A DNA stretch of 64,000 nt from Allium sativum. Taxonomy: Eukaryota > Streptophyta > Magnoliopsida > Asparagales > Amaryllidaceae. The stretch is from contig CM060926.1 in assembly GCA_030737875.1 (NCBI GenBank), positions 169,730,579-169,794,578 of the forward strand, given 5' to 3'. A program made the translations under genes and the position numbers. Of the stretch, positions 13,592 through 25,442 are shown piece after piece. Every line of letters begins with the position of its first letter. The stretch's first letter is position 1. Under the pieces are notes generated by a model. It was not told the DNA's origin. It saw only the letters and a list, made by a program, of their open reading frames with translations, and did not search any database.

Positions 13592-16500
13592 ATGAACTAT
13601 AGGTTCATATCTTATGGACTACAGGTCCATATATTTTATTTAGGAGAATTTCATGATGGTCAATCATGTTTTTCTCTAGTATGGGATTTTTAATCCATTT
13701 ATAAATATAAGCGCTTTATTATTTATTAATTTATCATCGATGATTATTTCTTGTCAGTTCTATACATAATTTATTGAGGTCTCAAAACTTGTCATGCTTT
13801 AGGTACCTGAACCACTTCTGGGGTTATTTTGACAATCATGTCATGGGTTTCTTTCAAGGCACCTTTAAGTGTTTCTTCAGGAACACTCACCTCCTTTATT
13901 TTGCATCTTTATGACTTACTCCAAGATATTTTGAACTAACTTTTATCACACATTTTCAGTTGTGATTTACACCTTTTGATCCATCGGGGATTCAAAAGTG
14001 TATTGAAGAAAGTCTATTAGGGACATAATTGATAATTTATGCAAGTTACTTAATTCTTTGCATAATTCTATATGTTAGTAAATATTTAACATTGATGATT
14101 CTTTTATCCTCCCCCTCAATGTTGACAAACATTATCGCTTTAAATAATAAACCTACTTTGGATTCATTTTTAATTCATTATAGCATCATAGCTAGCAAAT
14201 ACATTAGATGTATTTCAATTGTACGAGGATAATGCTCTTATTAGTTGATAAGATGCATTCATATTGTATTGCTTATTTCTTTTCAATGATCTGATGACTT
14301 GGAGGAATTTTCTATCATTTGAATATGCACATGACTTCAGGTCATTCAATATTGATGTCAATTGACTTTCTGAAATATAAAATAATGTATGCATAATTTA
14401 TAATATAAGCTCATGACAACTTCAGGTTGTTAATTAAATATTCGTATATATGTGTATATACGTGCGTCCATGTATTACATATATAATTGATTTGCATATT
14501 CTCTCTCATTCAAGTTATTGATTTTAGAACAAATTTTTTACATGTTCCAATCATTAATTTTTGCTTATCAAGCAATGTCAACTTGAATCTTAAAGAACGT
14601 TTCATAATATCCAAAATATCTGATTTGGAACTGTATTGAACTTCTGGTTCAAATGAAATATATTAACAACTTCGAGTTGTTAATCCATATTGAACTTCTG
14701 GTTCAAATAATATATAAACAATTTCAAGTTTGTTAAACTGTATTGAACTTCTGGTTCAACTGTATTGAACTTCTAGTTCCACTGTATTGTACTTCTGGTT
14801 CAAATAAAATATATAAACAACTTCAACTTGTTAAAATTTATTCTTCAACATAATATGTAAATATAAATATATAAGCAAGATACAACTAATTTTGAAAATT
14901 GTGAAATTTTTGGATATCAATTTTGTTAATGTTATTATTTCATACAGTTTCAATAAAGCTTCAGGCTTTTAAATTATGAAGTATTTCAAGTTCATTGATT
15001 AAGGAACCTCAAGTTCCTATGCATATATTTAAACATACATATTATATCTAGTTTATTAATTTATGATGAACTTCTGGTTTTCAAATTTTTAATATACTTC
15101 TAATTTAGAAGCTTTTACATTCTTGCTAATTGTCAAGATTTTCAAACTTGTAAGCTTCATCAAAAAGTTTCTTTTTTTCCATATCCAAAAGTTCAGGTCT
15201 CAAATCTGATTTATACAACTTCTTCGATTACATTAGATATTAGTTGCCAAATACATTGACTAATAATACGTATGTCTATTCTTATTTCAAACACAAACAT
15301 ACATCATTTAACTTACAATAGTCAATGCTTTTAATACATTTTTAATAATATGGTAATACAATATATATTACCATATTTGATGCATTTATTATAAAAAATA
15401 ACGAAAATAAAATACGGTCTAAATGAATGAATTAAATAAATAAATTTTACTTAAATCAACATAACAAAATTTGGATCTAGCTATAGTATTGATCAACATA
15501 AAAACTGAAATAATCAACTTATAGTTTTACTGCATTCCCAATAATCATATTTCCTAAAATACCATATAAATGCATAATGTCTAATCGAGAATTGAGTAAA
15601 AGTATATAATTATAGAACCAAAATTTTATATTCTTTAATATGAATAATTCCATAAAATTGCAGATTTATACATAAAGTTCACAACATAAAAAATATTACA
15701 TGTTTTAGGTTCAAATTATACAATCCATATAAAAATCTTTTAGATCTTTGTATTCATATCAAAATTATCTCTTACCATTATACAAACTGGGGGTTCTAAA
15801 TTTTCCAAACAAAAATTGCTTCTACATACACTTCAGGTTAATGTATGATCTTCGAGATGCGTATTTTCTTTAATCATTAAATTTGCATCATCATCTTTCT
15901 CATTTGCATCTAAACTTCAGGTTCTTCATTTGCATATGAACTTCAGGTTCCTCGTTTACATATGAACTTCAGGTTCCTCATTTGAAGAAAAAAAAATTTG
16001 TATGTGAACTTCATGTCATATGAACTTTTTTTACAAAACTTTTTATCATTTTTAATTGTAGAAATCTCTTTTGGTGATATTTTATTATTTTCAAGTAAAC
16101 AGATCTCTTCTAGAGATATATTACCATTTCCAAATATACAAATATCCTCTAAAGATATTTTGTTATCACCGCTTCTGGGATGAACTTATCTCCTTTAGAG
16201 ATAAATACATACAAACTATTGAAATGTCGTATCAATATACAAAAATACATATCAAACCTTAAATGCATTAACAAAATTAGGTGTATTAAATAATAATAAG
16301 ATTCAAGAGAGAAAGGAAATTACTACTTCTGGAGTGTATGATATTCTTTCAGGGAACATATCTTTTTATTTATGTAATTGCATTGCAACAAAAAAATCTC
16401 TAACATCTCTTCTAGGATGTTGGATTTGCTAGATAAAATTAACTCTCTAAAATATCTCTTCAAGAGATTAATATGCATACTATATCTTCAAGATATTTAG

Positions 16501-16707
16501 TTAATATAAACTGTACATGAAAGATGTCAGTTAGATGAAATCCGTTTAGAGATTTTCTATTGAATCCAATGTTATTGTCACATATTATAATGTGTGTGTC
16601 TCTTTTAACTTTTTCTGGAAGTAAAATCTTTTTATGTCACAACATTTTAAGAAAGCTTCGAGCTTTAAATTTTTTTCTTCTTCAACATATGAACTTCAGG
16701 TTCATAT
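13592..16707. repeat. Dispersed family of short hairpins with a common TTC-starting loop
   Basis: Many short inverted repeats with different stems but the same type of 5-base loop occur here. Clear examples: ATGAC-TTCAG-GTCAT (14331-14345), ACAAC-TTCAG-GTTGT (14416-14430), TTGAAC-TTCTG-GTTCAA (14636-14652, 14690-14706, 14743-14759), an 8-bp stem at 14663-14683 around TTCGA, AAAGC-TTCAG-GCTTT (14955-14969), ATCTC-TTCTA-GAGAT (16103-16117), ATCTC-TTCAA-GAGAT (16454-16468), ATATC-TTCAA-GATAT (16482-16496), AAAGC-TTCGA-GCTTT (16652-16666) and an 8-bp stem at 16687-16707 around TTCAG. Two relatives at 13592-13608 and 13614-13630 have loops TATAG and TACAG. In the element's own orientation the loop reads NNGAA. 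Confidence 0.8.
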
Positions 16708-17319
16708 TATTTTAGATTCCAAAGAATTAATATACTTTATGATTTTTCATTTGTTTATTTTTCATAATTCACTTTTGGTGATATTTCAATATTAGATCTG
16801 AACTTAATACGATCTTCCAGATACGTATTATACACATATTTGTTTCTCTAAGAAACAATACAACATTTCTTCCGGAAATATGAATTATGTAACAAAATCA
16901 AATTAAATTCAAAGAATTTATTTGAATAGAGAAGAACAAAAATTTGTCGAATCCAAAAGGATAAATCACTACAAGCAACATCTCATTTTTAAATCATGTA
17001 GGGATCTCAAATGTATATAATTTGAGTATAATTTTGAGATCAACGATATGATTACATAAAAAAATCCGATCTATAATAGAGTGAGATCTGAAATATGATT
17101 AATAAAATAAGAATCAGATCTCAAAGTGTAGATCTATATGAGTTTTAAAATTATAAGACTAAACAAGAAATCTAGAAGATAACACAATAGAATTAAATCT
17201 AGAATGAGATGAGATCTAACAAAAATGGAGATTTGAAAAATCAAATCAATTAGGTCAGAAAAATAACCTACCATTTTGAGATCTATAATTAGATCGGTTA
17301 GAGCTTTGTGCTGATAAAA

Positions 17320-17538
17320 TATTATAAATTAAAACAGAACATATGTTAAACAAGAAGCCATTAGAGAGAACAGAAAAAATAGGGGAGAGACTTTTATTTC
17401 TATTACTTCAAGTATGTACAATTTCTATTACATTGGCTCTTTTATATATAGGCTTTGAAGTTGATGTTAGGCTTATTCCCATGACGTGGGATTAAATAGA
17501 ATATGACAAGAGCATATTCACTCATATATATTACAACA
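17320..17538 (-). repeat. 219-bp LTR (5' LTR of the copia-like element)
   Basis: Direct copy of 11755-11973. The outer base pattern TATTATAAAT differs from TGTTATAAAA by a G-to-A change, so the terminal TG is lost here. Next to it (17301-17319) is the primer-binding-like sequence in the minus orientation. Confidence 0.8.
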
Positions 17539-18384
17539 TTTAACATTTTATTAAAATAATTTTATAGCTGAATGTTATGTTAATTGATCATTTACACTTT
17601 GCTGATGTGTCATCCTACCTCCCATTACAAATACAATAACGTAATTAAATCACGTAAATCTTTTCAATTTAAATTATTCAACAAAATTTCGGTAGCGCTT
17701 CGCTTTAGTTTCCTAGAACAGTACACAATTGTGTGTATATAGGAAACATAAAGAAAGCACTTACGAAATTTTGAGAACCGTTTAAAATGAAATGATTTAC
17801 GAGATTTAATTTCGTTATTGTGTTTGTAACTTGTCCAATACAAGGACAAATCCAACAAATATTGTATATGTTGAATATGTCCATTCTGTTAACAAAACGA
17901 ACAATCACATAATGTTCATATACAACACTTATCAGACGGGGCCGGAAAACACTCTAAGGCTTAATTTCAATCTCTAATTGTATGTACACGGACTTTATCA
18001 CAATTACGTATATTTTCAACATCCAGTCGAACTAATCATATGTTATAAAATTAAATATCGTTTTCGATAAATTTTTATATAAAACATAAATTTATTTATT
18101 TCCATTTCCACTAAACTTCCCCTAATAAGTATGAAATCTCTTATATATTAATTCAACATATATACAAGCACATAATTTTGTTGTGATACAAACAACATAT
18201 ACTTGCAATACATAATTTAATAACAAGAATTGGACCTCAATTAATTCAACCTATACATAGATTAATTAACAAACATTATGCATACGACACTATATATGCA
18301 CACATACATACAACATAAACTAATTAACCCTATATTCGCAACATAATTAATTCAAACTATATATGCATATATTAACAACAATAC
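17539..18384. other. CACTA 5' region without recognisable gene
   Basis: This AT-rich stretch lies between the copia-like element and the Tekay element and by position belongs to the CACTA element upstream of its transposase start. It contains only short open frames (for example 17664-17908, minus) without family resemblance. The last five bases, aatac (18380-18384), are one copy of the Tekay target duplication. Confidence 0.5.
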
Positions 18385-19130
18385 TGTGATAGCCCGCCCC
18401 GCATCAATCGACTTTTCCAATGAAAGTGCGCTGTGCCAATGCCCGACTAGCACGGGACGGTCGCCAAAGAAAGGAAAAGATGGAATTTGAACTAATAAGG
18501 AACTTGTAGAATGTCTCACAGCGCGTGGGATAAAATATAATAATAACATACTTGATGTAAAATAGGCGAGATAGTGCATAAGCTGGAAACTAAACCATAA
18601 TAGCAGCGAAAAATTCAAATACATCTTATGTTCCACATCATTATTATCACAACTTTGGAGAACTGTCTCTAAAACAAAATAAGAAAGGTACACTACTAAT
18701 GCCCAAGGTAGTGACCAGTAGCGACACTGGGAGAATATCTATATATGTCATACGTGGAAGCCTCCAACTCGTCTTCGGTACAGCTACTCGTGCATACAAC
18801 CTAACATGTCTCTAGTCTGCCCGTTTAAGAGCACCCGGAGTAATAAGAAGAGACATAAAACTCTGGGTCAGACAAAAGTCTGGTATGAGCGATAAGCAGC
18901 AAAACAAAACAATAATAGGTATACTAAACCATACCTGAACCTGCAACCAAAGAGTCAGCACAACAAGATGGACAATACTCTAAGGTGACACTAACATTTG
19001 GTATAAAGATACTAGGGAGGGGGGGCGCATGTCATAGTGATGTCAAACAATCAAGCATAACAACCATCCTCACATCTCTCACTTGGTGCGTAAAGCATAT
19101 GATATCCACCGCTTTGACCACCAAAATCTT

Positions 19131-19315
19131 TTGCTATGATCACTCTGCCTCGTAGAGTCACTGTGACACCACTGCACTGATCCATAGCCACTAATCCTTT
19201 GCTATGTCCACTCTGCCCCCATGGAGTCATAACAACTCCATTGCACTGGCTCATAGACTTGCTACGATCACTCTGCCCCATGAAGCCATGATGACTTCAC
19301 TGCACTGATCCATAG
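19131..19315. repeat. Three tandem ~65-70 bp repeats in the Tekay 3' LTR
   Basis: Three imperfect tandem copies share gctatgatcactctgcc, a variable middle, and actgcactgatccatagcc. The same three-copy block is present in the other LTR at about 33411-33597, so it predates the insertion. It is inside the LTR and probably non-coding. Confidence 0.7.
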
Positions 19316-22300
19316 CCAATATCCGTCTCTCAGTGGTGAATCAAAGCTATAGACGTCGATAACCCCTTTGCACATGTCCCGCAGCAAAGTCAAATCATGA
19401 AGTCAACTCGTTGATCCCATTTGGATCCTGAGTAATAACCTCCCATCTGGACTTCCTTTGCATCTCGGGTTTTGGTCGAATTGGAGTTGGTCTTCAGAAG
19501 AGTCATCGCGTAGAAGTAGTGGCATACATCCGGTTCGGTTTGGTGGCTTTCCCTTGGTTCGGTTCGACATGCTTCAGCTCCTGGTCATCCATTTGGTTCG
19601 GTCAACACCCTCCAGGTCGGTTCAGTTGTGGCACTCCATCCGGGTCGGTTGGTCATCTCCATCTGGTTCGGTTTTGTAACGACACGGATTTTGCCCAACC
19701 TAAATCGATTGCAAAATCAACCAAGACCGTTCAAAACCCGCATACGTTAACTTTGGAAATACAACAACATCAGAACAATAACAGCAGACTTTTATAACAT
19801 CTTAATAAATGTTACATCAGAGTACAGAATATATATCAGAGTACATTAGTTACAGCGGAAGATAAATTTTACATTAAATACAATACAGTGCATCGGAAAT
19901 AAAATAACTAAGACAGCGGAAGACTTTCCTATGCTCTGGACACAGCTTTTGGCTTCAATCCAGGATCCTGCTAAAGAGATGAATATCTGTGAAAAGCTAC
20001 TCGACTGCCCGTGTGGAAAAGAGGGCACCCGAGTTTGCAAAAAGGTGGAAACAAACAACGGGTCAGTCGTGGGACTGGTGTGAGAATTCTTAACTAATAT
20101 AACTAATAGTAATAAGGAAAATCCAAGGACCACGCCGCTAACGCGAAACGGGTTTTATTCCAATGGATTACCTGTGCATAAATTAAAGTTAATCGTCAAA
20201 ACAACGCAATGCTTTTTAGAAAAATGAAACCATCATAAGACCCAGTTCCCATCACACAATGCAACGCAAACCGGAGGATAGGGTTTTACCTTATAATGGT
20301 CAAAGATGCTTAATACGATAAAAACGATATTATTATTAGTGTATATATATTTCAAAAACATTTCAAAGTAAATGTATCAATCCTAGGAAGCATAGGTACC
20401 ATATGCTATGCATCCATACTAGTAATACAATCAAAACCGCATGGGGCGTATTGGAAATTGGGTTTCCAACATGAGTCAAGGCTAGGGAGGAGCTCCTTAC
20501 CGATTCGAGACACTCTAGCTAATGTCTCAGGATCCCCCGCAGTGAACCCTTGGAAAGCTGCAGGGCCGGTCCACACATACAGCTTCGTGGATTGGCAATT
20601 CCTGAACACACGTTTCCCGGTCCTATAGGACCTATCCGAGGCGCCTCATTCCATCATCCACATAAGTAAAATGTCAGGGCTGGTAGGTCACTGACACCAC
20701 TCTAGCTAGAAAGAAACGTGCTGCTCTCCCTGCGTTCCCTTCTCCCGTTTTAGACTCCGCCGTTGTGTGAGGCTCGCGAAGTCACGATATACACAAAGCT
20801 ATGCCTAAATAGACTATGCTTTGATCACAAGGCCTGCTTTTCAACAAAGCCTTGATCAATTGCATCTTAGCATGCCACATTGTCAGACCCTACCATATCG
20901 TTGATCATCTACCAATATATATATAACCTCTAAGCTCATACGTCTTAGAGAAGGGTGTTAAGTGAAGAATAAATTCTTCACCACCAAACAGAAATATATA
21001 ATCAGTAGCGTTCAACAAATACAGTAGAAAAGAATACAATGTCAGACACACAATCCATTTACAAGTCCGCTCTGGGTCTGAGCGAAACAACGTGTCCGTC
21101 TATTTCCAAATACGTTTGGACGATCATTACCAAATACCTTGCCTTGGGGTGTCCAGTCCCAATTCAAGATACCAGTCATCATCATCCCAACGATGTGAAA
21201 ACCTTCGGTCTTCTACCACCGTCTTCATCTTCGACTCTTGGTCGTCGTGATGATTATTCAGAATGGGTTAAACCCGGTCTTTCTGAATAACTCGCGTAAT
21301 TTGTGATTAAAAATCAAATATTGGAAAATCACACATTTCGCCGCATTCCAACCCCGAATATTCTTTTAAATAGAATACTCATATTAAAAGGTTCTCATTA
21401 ATTTTATCAAGGATAAACTATGGAAATAAATTTTAAATCTTTCTTAAAAGATTTATTAAAACTCCAATTTTTAATTTGATATCAAAAGTCATTATTACAA
21501 GGTTATTTATTTTAAGAAATAAATCTTGTCTTAAACGGGTTAAAGAACTAGTGTCCTTTAAAACACAGTTCATGATAAAACCCGCAAATCAATTTTCAAA
21601 ATATGGAACTCCACAGAAATCAAATCAATACATAATCGCTATAAATTTTTGTATCGGACTAACAGTATAAATGGGATAGTGGCAAAGCCTCTTAAATTCC
21701 ATATATAATATCGGTCTTCTATTACAGAAGCCTATTTCGATTATTACCAATCGAATTTCCACTTAATTCCAATTTTATATATATTACATTGGAAAACTTG
21801 ATTTTTAGAAAATGCCCTTTTTAAAATTTATAAACTAGATTTTTAAATTCCAAATAATAATTTCAATGTAAATTGGATTAAAGGACAAATGTCATTTAAA
21901 AACATCGTCCACGATAAATCCACTTCACATCTCAATTTATTTCATATCACTAAATATAATTTCAAAATCTAATAATCTTAACTAAAAGATTTCTCTTTAA
22001 ATGTTAATTCATTATAAAGAAAACATATTTTTAAAATAATTATTAAAAATATTCTTTATATAAAAAGACTTTTAATGTACAAATATTCTTCTTAAAAGAA
22101 CACCTGAATCGGAGTGCGACTCAATCATTCACCATATAATTTGGATTATATGGATTTCACACGCATCATATATATTTCAATAACAATATATTCATCAAGT
22201 CATCCATTTACATCCAGTGTGTAAATTTCACTGTGTAAGCGTTAAAATTAAATAATAACGCTTAACGCAGCCTATCGATCTAATGATAGACATACCATTT

Positions 22301-22549
22301 AACATTGGGATTTGTGTCAGTCAAATATCATCCTAATACCCATGTGGGGTTTCCAGCCAACACACTTCATATATATATATATATACACAAATAAATAATT
22401 GGTTAATGGATTTAACCAATTTAAATGTCGCTAACAGTAGACGATAATAAGCATATCATTTATTCCCCATGTTGAATAAAAATATAATTTTCTCGAAATA
22501 TAATTTAATATGGCATTCCATTTATTTCTTTTATTCATATCATAAAATT

Positions 22550-23740
22550 TCCTTTTTACTACACTGAAAATTTTAATCAACATTTATAATGTAAAATTTC
22601 TATCTTTCAGTTTCATTGTAAAATTTTCTCTTTAACTACATTATAAATGTAATTAATATTACAATGAAAATTTTTAACTTTTTAAAATACATTAAAAATG
22701 AAATTTTTAATTTTCATCGCAAATCCCTATTTCTAATTTCATAAAAAAATGAAATCTTTAATTTACAATGCAAGTCCTCTTTTCTAATTACATATAAAAA
22801 TGTAATTTTCTCAATTTACATTGTAAATCCTCATTTCTAATTACATAAAAATGTAACTTTTAATTTACGATGCAAATTCTCTTATCTGATTACATAAAAA
22901 TGTAATTTTTAATTTATTTGTGAATCTTACTTCTTTATTACATTATAAAAATGTAATTTTTATTTTTCATTATAAATTCATGTCCCAGTTACATAAAGAA
23001 ATGTAATTTTCATAATACAATACAAATTCATATTTTAATTTCATTGAAAAATGTAATCTTTATCATACCGTTATAACTCATATATAAATTACATAGAAAA
23101 ATGTCATTTTTATTTTACCATTCTAATTCACATCTAAATTACATAGAAAAATGAAAATTTTCTCATGCGGCACAAAATCAATTTAAATTACACAGAAAAA
23201 TGTGATTTTTATCATGCGATAGAAATTTATATCTTAATTACATAGGAAAAATGTAGTTCCTATCATACGACATAAATTCATATTTTAATTACATCTAAAA
23301 ATATAATTTTTATCCTACAGTGTAAATTTCTCATTTTAATTACATGTAAAAATGTAATTTTCATTCTACCGTTATCATTCATTTCTAAATTACATAGAAA
23401 AATGTAATTTTAATCATGCAATGTAAATCTCAATTTTAATTACATAGAAAAATGCAATTTTTGTCATACGGTGCAACTTTATATATGAATTACATATAAA
23501 AATGTAACTTTTGTTATGCAAAGTAAATTCACATTTAAATTACGTATAAAAATGTAATTTTATTCATACGGTGTGAATTCATTCATAAATACATATAAAA
23601 ATGTCAATTATTTCATGTGATGAAAATTCATTCATAAATTATGTATAAAAATGTTGTTTATTTCATGTGATGAAAAATCATTCATAAATAACATATAAAA
23701 ACATGTTTCATTTCATACGATGTAAAAACATTTCTTTTTA
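22550..23740. repeat. Degenerate array of ~60-bp hairpin units in solo LTR
   Basis: About twenty units spaced roughly 60 bp apart each contain an inverted repeat of the form ATTACAT - spacer of 4-6 A-rich bases - ATGTAAT (for example around 22830-22860, 23085-23110, 23340-23360, 23395-23415). Units differ by many point changes, unlike the much more uniform 30-bp array directly to the right. No coding role is supported. Confidence 0.65.
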
Positions 23741-23760
23741 TGTACAATGCAAAAATATCA

Positions 23761-24420
23761 CCTTTACTATTTTACAAAGTAAAAATGTTATCTTTTCTAT
23801 TTTACAAAGTAAAAATATCAACTTTACTATTTTACAAAGTAAAAATATCAACTTTACTATTTTACAAAGTAAAAATATCAACTTTACTATTTTAAAAAGT
23901 AAAAATGTTATCTTTTCTATTTTACAAAGTAAACATATCAACTTTACTATTTTACAAAGTAAAAATGTTATATTTTCTATTTTACAAAGTAAAAATATCA
24001 ACTTTACTATTTTACAAAGTAAAAATGTTATCTTTTCTATTTTACAAAGTAAAAATATCAACTTTACTATTTTACAAAGTAAAAATGTTATCTTTTCTAT
24101 TTTATAAAGTAAAAATATCAACTTTACTATTTTACAAAGTAAAAATATCAACTTTACTATTTTACAAAGTAAAAATGTTATCTTTTCTATTTTACAAAGT
24201 AAAAATATCAACTTTACTATTTTACAAATTAAAAATGTTATCTTTTCTATTTTACAAAGTAAAAATATCAACTTTACTATTTTACAAAGTAAAAATATCA
24301 ACTTTACTATTTTACAAAGTAAAAATGTTATCTTTTCTATTTTACAAAGTAAAAATATCAACTTTACTATTTTACAAAGTAAAAATGTTCATTTTCCTAT
24401 TTTGCAATGTAAAAATATGA
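23761..24420. repeat. 22 x 30-bp tandem array with two unit types
   Basis: The array consists of 22 units of 30 bp sharing tattttacaaagtaaaaat. Two variants alternate irregularly: one joins atatca to actttactat, the other atgtta to tcttttctat, with linked differences. Each unit contains the palindrome TTTTAC-AAA-GTAAAA. Since 30 is divisible by three, long open frames exist on both strands here (23703-24107 and 23905-24420 plus, 23738-24361 minus), but they are low-complexity repeat translations without any domain and I do not call them genes. Confidence 0.9.
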
Positions 24421-25094
24421 CCTTTTCTATTTAACAATGTAAAAATAACAACTTCTTTATTCTAAAATATAAAAAGATCGTCTCTTTATTTTCATCGTCA
24501 AAATTTCATCTTTTTGTTTTCAATTTAAAAAGATTGTCTTTTTAATTACATCCTAAAGTTTCATCTTTTATATAAAAAGATTATCTTTTTATTAACATCA
24601 TAAAGTTTTCATCTTTTAATTTTTACTATAAAAAAAAATTATCTTCTTATTTATCAACATAAAATTGCCATCTTCTAATTTTCAATATAAAAAGATGATC
24701 TAAAATTGTCATCTTTAATTTTTTGTCCAACGTTTTCATATCCAATTGCATCACAAACGATAAATATCACATCATCAAAACACAAATCGAATTCACAACA
24801 TAGAATAACATTCATCGCATAACGATTCATTTTCACCATTCAACATTAAACAACAAAAGAATAATAATTAAATTAATTAATATTAAATTAAAAATAAATT
24901 CTCACCTTGCTTGTTTCTGGAATGAAAGTGGTTTAAATTAGATCTCGTGTTAGGAGTTACGGCGGTTTTCGGATCTGAAAGATCTAAATTTGAAATTCAT
25001 GTGTAAATTAGAATTCTGACTTTTAACAACTGACACAGCGACATTTAAAAGCGTCGCAAAATCTGAAATAAACATTACCTAAAGTTCAAAACTT

Positions 25095-25442
25095 TTAATC
25101 GAGATAACTCGAACTACGATCGACGGTTTTACGAACGGTTTGCGGGAGATTGACCGCCTTGGAGAGAGCTATCGGCACCAGGAACCCGGGGAGGTGCGCA
25201 CGCACGTGGTGGGCCCAGCAGGGGTGCGACAGCAGCGACTTTAGGCGGATGGTGCGGTGGCTACAGGCGACGGGAGGTGGTGCTTCTTGTCGAAGAAGGA
25301 AGAGCTCGAAAATCTCTTCGTAACGCGACAAACGGCGAAGGTTTTCGTTGAGAAACGAAGGAGAAATTGGAGTTTGAAATTTGAGGAATGGTGGGTTTTG
25401 TGCGGCTGAAATGAGGAGGAAGAAGACGGAGTACAATAGCAA
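25095..25442 (-). other. GC-rich block in solo LTR with a short open frame
   Basis: A GC-rich island inside an AT-rich LTR, with an open frame of 115 codons on the minus strand. Comparable GC-rich blocks sit at similar positions in the other long LTRs (1-540, 9250-9560). On the minus strand attataaattcg (about 25465-25450) just upstream could be a TATA element, so this may be the transcribed leader of the LTR. I recognise no protein. Confidence 0.35.

Larger units (their letters stand above)
11755..17538 (-). mobile_element. Non-coding copia-like LTR retrotransposon
   Basis: Two direct repeats of exactly 219 bp (11755-11973 and 17320-17538) bound the element; both contain cagaacatatgttaaacaag and end in ATTACAACA. 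On the minus strand the LTR begins TGTTGTAATA and ends TATAACA (mutated to TATAATA in the right copy). The polypurine-like AATAGGGAG (complement of 11974-11982) and a priming-site-like TTATCAGCACAAAGCTC (complement of 17301-17317) sit just inside the two LTRs, which sets the minus orientation. The 5.3-kb interior has no recognisable gag or pol; it holds repeated motifs instead (separate entries). Flanking bases attga and tttaa do not form a clean duplication. It is either a large non-autonomous derivative or an extreme decay product. Confidence 0.7.

Noticed and set aside
18352..18693. 113-codon minus-strand frame
   Set aside because: Spans the LTR boundary at 18385 and repeats in altered form at 32780-33025 in the other LTR; not a gene.
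23703..24420. Long open frames (134-207 codons) on both strands
   Set aside because: They are translations of a 30-bp tandem repeat; period divisible by three keeps all frames open and no domain is present.
23761..24420. Possible CRISPR-like array
   Set aside because: Units are directly adjacent with no unique spacers, in a plant LTR.
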